64,000 nucleotides of DNA from the NCBI RefSeq assembly GCF_003950325.1, contig NZ_PXZH01000007.1:1-64000 (forward strand), given 5' to 3'. Made by a program: the position numbers and the translations under genes. This stretch comes from Vagococcus humatus. GTDB taxonomy: Bacteria > Bacillota > Bacilli > Lactobacillales > Vagococcaceae. Below, one piece after another: positions 61,171-64,000 of this stretch. The first letter of the stretch is position 1, and the number at the start of each line of letters is the position of its first letter. Under the pieces are notes generated by a model. That model was given only the letters and a program-made list of their open reading frames with translations. It did not search any database and was not told the DNA's origin.

Positions 61171-61335
61171 GGTGTTCTCCATAAAAGATAAGTGAGAGAC
61201 ACGAGGATCTTATGAAAGTTCCGCTGGCGTTGAAGCGAGAGGTTGCGACACGCCTGGGAGCATTGCCATGGACAGGCTGTTGGAAATTTTCGTGGAGCTA
61301 TGTCTACTTTTAAAATAGGCGAGGAGGGAAAACAA
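61171..61335 (+). promoter_or_regulatory. Structured leader of the S10 operon
   Basis: A 165-base 5' UTR that is distinctly richer in G and C than its surroundings. GGCGT (61226-61230) can pair with ACGCC (61250-61254), and GCC/GGC pairs are possible around 61265-61280. The length and structure fit an autoregulated ribosomal-protein leader. The regulator (L4 in E. coli) is not determined by the sequence. An open frame through it joins rpsJ but has no start site. Confidence 0.5.
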
Positions 61336-61644
61336 ATGGCAAAACAAAAAATTCGTATCCGTTTAAAAGCGTATGAACATCGTATTTTAGATCAAGCATC
61401 GGATAAAATTGTGGAAACTGCAAAAAGAACTGGAGCAAACGTGTCTGGTCCAATTCCACTACCAACTGAACGTTCATTGTTTACAGTTATCCGTGCAACT
61501 CATAAATACAAAGACTCACGTGAACAATTCGAAATGCGAACTCACAAACGTCTAATCGACATTGTGAACCCTACACAGAAGACAGTTGATGCTTTAATGA
61601 AGCTTGACTTACCTAGTGGGGTAAATATTGAAATCAAACTATAA
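61336..61644 (+). CDS. rpsJ: 30S ribosomal protein S10
   Basis: 102-residue S10 ([55 protein letters not shown]). GAGGAGGG precedes ATG 61336; the frame is open upstream into the leader but without a ribosome site. Also the NusE transcription factor. First gene of the S10 operon. Confidence 0.98.
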   Translation: MAKQKIRIRLKAYEHRILDQASDKIVETAKRTGANVSGPIPLPTERSLFTVIRATHKYKDSREQFEMRTHKRLIDIVNPTQKTVDALMKLDLPSGVNIEIKL

Positions 61645-61665
61645 TAACAAACTGGAGGTGTACTC

Positions 61666-62298
61666 ATGACCAAAGGAATCTTAGGAAGAAAAGTAGGTAT
61701 GACTCAAATCTTCACAGAAAATGGTGAATTAATTCCCGTAACTGTAATCGAAGCTACTCCAAACGTTGTTTTACAAGTTAAAACAATGGAAAACGATGGC
61801 TACGAAGCTGTTCAATTAGGTTACCAAGATATGCGTGAAATTTTAGCTAATAAACCTGCAAAAGGTCATGTTGCGAAAGCAAATACGACTCCTAAGCGCT
61901 TCATTAGAGAATTTACAGATGTTGAGCTAGGAGAATATGAAGTAGGTAAAGAAATTAACGTGGATGTTTTCCAAGCTGGAGACATTGTTAATGTAACAGG
62001 TACTACGAAAGGTAAAGGATACCAAGGGGTTATCAAACGCCATGGTCAATCACGTGGGCCAATGAGCCACGGTTCTCGTTACCACCGTCGTCCTGGGTCT
62101 ATGGGTCCAGTTGATCCTAATAGAGTAATGAAACAGAAAAAATTAGCTGGTCAAATGGGTGGCGACCGTGTAACAATTAGCAATCTTGAAATTGTGCGCG
62201 TTGACGCAGACAAAAACGTTATCCTTATTAAAGGTAATGTACCAGGTTCTAAAAAATCATTAGTTCAAATTCAAGTAGCTGACAAGGCTGCTAAATAA
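61666..62298 (+). CDS. rplC: 50S ribosomal protein L3
   Basis: 210-residue L3 ([26 protein letters not shown], and the peptidyl-transferase-centre loop [21 protein letters not shown]). GGAGG stands upstream. 21 bases after rpsJ. Confidence 0.98.
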   Translation: MTKGILGRKVGMTQIFTENGELIPVTVIEATPNVVLQVKTMENDGYEAVQLGYQDMREILANKPAKGHVAKANTTPKRFIREFTDVELGEYEVGKEINVDVFQAGDIVNVTGTTKGKGYQGVIKRHGQSRGPMSHGSRYHRRPGSMGPVDPNRVMKQKKLAGQMGGDRVTISNLEIVRVDADKNVILIKGNVPGSKKSLVQIQVADKAAK

Positions 62299-62325
62299 TC
62301 GTTGTAGGAAAGGAGGAACTAAAAA

Positions 62326-62949
62326 ATGCCTACTGTAGCATTATTTAAACAAGATGGTACTAAAAATGGTGAAGTAACATTAAACGACGCTATTTACGGT
62401 ATCGAACCAAATGAAAGTGTTGTATATGATGCAATCATTATGCAACGTGCTTCATTAAGACAAGGAACACATGCCGTTAAAAACCGTAGTGCGGTAAGCG
62501 GTGGTGGACGCAAACCATGGCGTCAAAAAGGAACAGGAAGAGCTAGACAAGGTTCTATTCGCTCACCACAATGGCGCGGAGGTGGCGTAGTATTCGGCCC
62601 AACACCACGTTCATATGGTTACAAACTTCCTAGAAAAGTTCGTCGTTTAGCAATGAAATCTGTATTATCAGCAAAAGTAGCTGACGATAGCATGATGATT
62701 ATTGAAACATTGAACTTTGACGCTCCAAAAACAAAAGATTTTAAAGAAATCTTAACTAAATTAGATGTAGATACAAAAGTTTTAGTTGTTCTTGAAAAAG
62801 GCAACGATTTTGCAGCATTATCAGCTCGTAACTTAGCGAATGTTTCTGTAGTAGAAGCAGACAACGTAAGTGTGTTAGACGTAGTTTCTAACGACAAGAT
62901 GATTATGACTCAAGCTGCTCTTACTCAATTAGAGGAGGTGCTTGCATAA
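62326..62949 (+). CDS. rplD: 50S ribosomal protein L4
   Basis: 207-residue L4. The extended exit-tunnel loop is visible ([30 protein letters not shown]), unmutated at the macrolide-contact [12 protein letters not shown]. It may be the autoregulator of the operon, as in E. coli; that is inference. Its TAA overlaps the rplW ATG by one base. Confidence 0.98.
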   Translation: MPTVALFKQDGTKNGEVTLNDAIYGIEPNESVVYDAIIMQRASLRQGTHAVKNRSAVSGGGRKPWRQKGTGRARQGSIRSPQWRGGGVVFGPTPRSYGYKLPRKVRRLAMKSVLSAKVADDSMMIIETLNFDAPKTKDFKEILTKLDVDTKVLVVLEKGNDFAALSARNLANVSVVEADNVSVLDVVSNDKMIMTQAALTQLEEVLA

Positions 62950-63236
62950 TGGAATTACTAGACGTAATCAAACGCCCAGTTATCACTGAAAAATCAATGA
63001 CAGCTATGGATGAGAAGAAATATGTCTTTGAAGTTGCTGTAGGTGCTAATAAAACTTTGGTTAAACAAGCTGTAGAAGCTGCTTTTGATGTTAAAGTTAA
63101 AAATGTTAACATTTTAAACGTTAAACCAAAATTAAAACGCATGGGCCGCTATGCAGGATATACAAATAAACGTCGCAAAGCAATTGTGACTTTAACAGAA
63201 GATTCAAAAGATATTCAATTATTCGACGCTGAATAA
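62949..63236 (+). CDS. rplW: 50S ribosomal protein L23
   Basis: 95-residue L23 ([42 protein letters not shown]), the docking site for trigger factor and SRP at the tunnel exit. It starts on the last base of rplD (TAATG), with GAGGAGG just upstream. Confidence 0.98.
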   Translation: MELLDVIKRPVITEKSMTAMDEKKYVFEVAVGANKTLVKQAVEAAFDVKVKNVNILNVKPKLKRMGRYAGYTNKRRKAIVTLTEDSKDIQLFDAE

Positions 63237-63274
63237 TCTCAGATAACTCTAGAATGTAATAGGAGGGAAAAGAC

Positions 63275-64000
63275 GTGGCGATTAAAAAATACAAACCAAC
63301 CACTAACGGACGCCGTAATATGACAACTTCAGACTTTGCTGAGATTACTACAGCTAAACCTGAAAAATCATTGTTACAAGCTTCAAAAAACAATGCTGGT
63401 CGTAACAACAACGGCCGTATTACAGTTCGTCATCAAGGTGGCGGTCATAAACGTCAATACCGTTTAATCGATTTTAAACGTAATAAAGACAATGTAGTAG
63501 CTGTTGTTAAAACAGTTGAATACGATCCAAATCGTTCTGCTAACATTGCATTAATTCACTATGTAGATGGTGTTAAATCTTATATTCTTGCTCCAAAAGG
63601 AATCAAAGTGGGTGACCGCGTTGTTTCTGGACCAGAAGCAGATATTAAATTAGGTAATACATTACCACTTGCTAATATTCCAGTTGGTACTGTTATCCAT
63701 AACATCGAAATGAAACCTGGTAAAGGCGGACAATTAATTCGTTCTGCTGGAACTAGTGCACAAGTATTAGGTAGAGAAGGTAAATACGTATTAGTTCGCT
63801 TGAATTCAGGTGAAGTTCGTATGATCTTAGCCACTTGCCGTGCAACTATCGGTGCTGTAGGTAATGAGCAACATGAATTAATTAACATTGGTAAAGCTGG
63901 ACGTAGCCGTTGGATGCGTAAACGCCCAACAGTACGTGGTAGCGTAATGAACCCGAACGATCACCCACACGGTGGTGGGGAAGGCCGTGCACCAATCGGT
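63275..64000 (+). CDS. rplB: 50S ribosomal protein L2, 3' end beyond the window
   Basis: The first 242 residues of L2 (about 276 expected). It begins with GTG 63275 after [23 protein letters not shown]. Later come [17 protein letters not shown] and the peptidyl-transferase-associated [21 protein letters not shown], where the window ends. The frame is open throughout. rpsS should follow. Confidence 0.97.
   Translation, partial: MAIKKYKPTTNGRRNMTTSDFAEITTAKPEKSLLQASKNNAGRNNNGRITVRHQGGGHKRQYRLIDFKRNKDNVVAVVKTVEYDPNRSANIALIHYVDGVKSYILAPKGIKVGDRVVSGPEADIKLGNTLPLANIPVGTVIHNIEMKPGKGGQLIRSAGTSAQVLGREGKYVLVRLNSGEVRMILATCRATIGAVGNEQHELINIGKAGRSRWMRKRPTVRGSVMNPNDHPHGGGEGRAPIG

Noticed and set aside
61243-61335. 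N-terminal extension of S10 reading through the leader
   Set aside because: No ribosome site for the upstream codon; S10 begins [15 protein letters not shown] and has GAGGAGGG before that ATG.
63121-63888. Minus-strand open frames opposite rplW and rplB
   Set aside because: Antisense to ribosomal protein genes with strong codon bias; mirror frames only.

Overview
The window is a chromosomal segment of a low-GC Gram-positive coccus of the order Lactobacillales, centred on the replication origin. Gene order (rpmH-dnaA-dnaN-yaaA-recF-gyrB-gyrA-rpsF-ssb-rpsR), protein sequences and the three perfect parS sites fit Enterococcaceae; a Vagococcus or close relative is the best guess, but no species can be named from sequence alone. 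No phage, transposon, CRISPR array or tRNA gene was seen.

Layout: 1-62 is the 5' end of a 16S rRNA gene reading leftwards, with two tandem rRNA promoters. 504-6919 (+) holds a VanR/VanS-like two-component system, a secreted D,D-carboxypeptidase, serS behind a T-box, and a membrane-anchored polysaccharide deacetylase. 6953-19300 (-) is the left arm of the origin: guaB; a six-gene unit rsmG-parA-parB-DUF951-ychF-DUF1129; mnmE-mnmG behind a possible attenuator; and rpmH-rnpA-yidC-jag. oriC is bipartite: DnaA boxes upstream of dnaA (19421-19705), and a second box cluster with DnaA-trio and AT-rich unwinding element between dnaA and dnaN (21178-21295). 19786-33243 (+) is the right arm with replication, gyrase, S6-SSB-S18, L9-DnaB and purA. 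33303-41026 is mixed: ABC-F, birA, a zinc-ribbon protein, a DHA2 efflux pump, a mono-cluster Fe-S protein, and a leftward three-gene ABC importer.

41458-52629 (+) is a nucleoside salvage block: a LacI-type regulator, pdp-deoC-cdd, a BmpA-type nucleoside-binding lipoprotein with its ATPase and two permeases, then deoB-punA-deoD. Imported nucleosides are phosphorolysed, pentose phosphates are passed by DeoB to DeoC, and bases are recycled. Then come an iron-type alcohol dehydrogenase, gpmA, a formate/nitrite channel and rpiA, and from 56579 the str operon (rpsL-rpsG-fusA-tuf) and the start of the S10 operon (rpsJ-rplC-rplD-rplW-rplB, cut by the window end).

The most interesting element is the roughly 325-base leader of the ABC importer (41350 down to 40990). 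It has a strong promoter, a short upstream ORF ending in a Phe/Tyr-rich run, a hairpin that holds the start codons of a second short ORF, and a strong intrinsic terminator. The 5' arm of that terminator is also perfectly complementary to the last codons of the second ORF. This reads as a two-ORF translation-coupled attenuator sensing aromatic amino acids. Other points of note are an everted parS-half palindrome in the 5' UTR of rsmG-parAB, a pair of abutting perfect DnaA boxes forming a terminator at 38 kb, and the absence of gdpP between rpsR and rplI.
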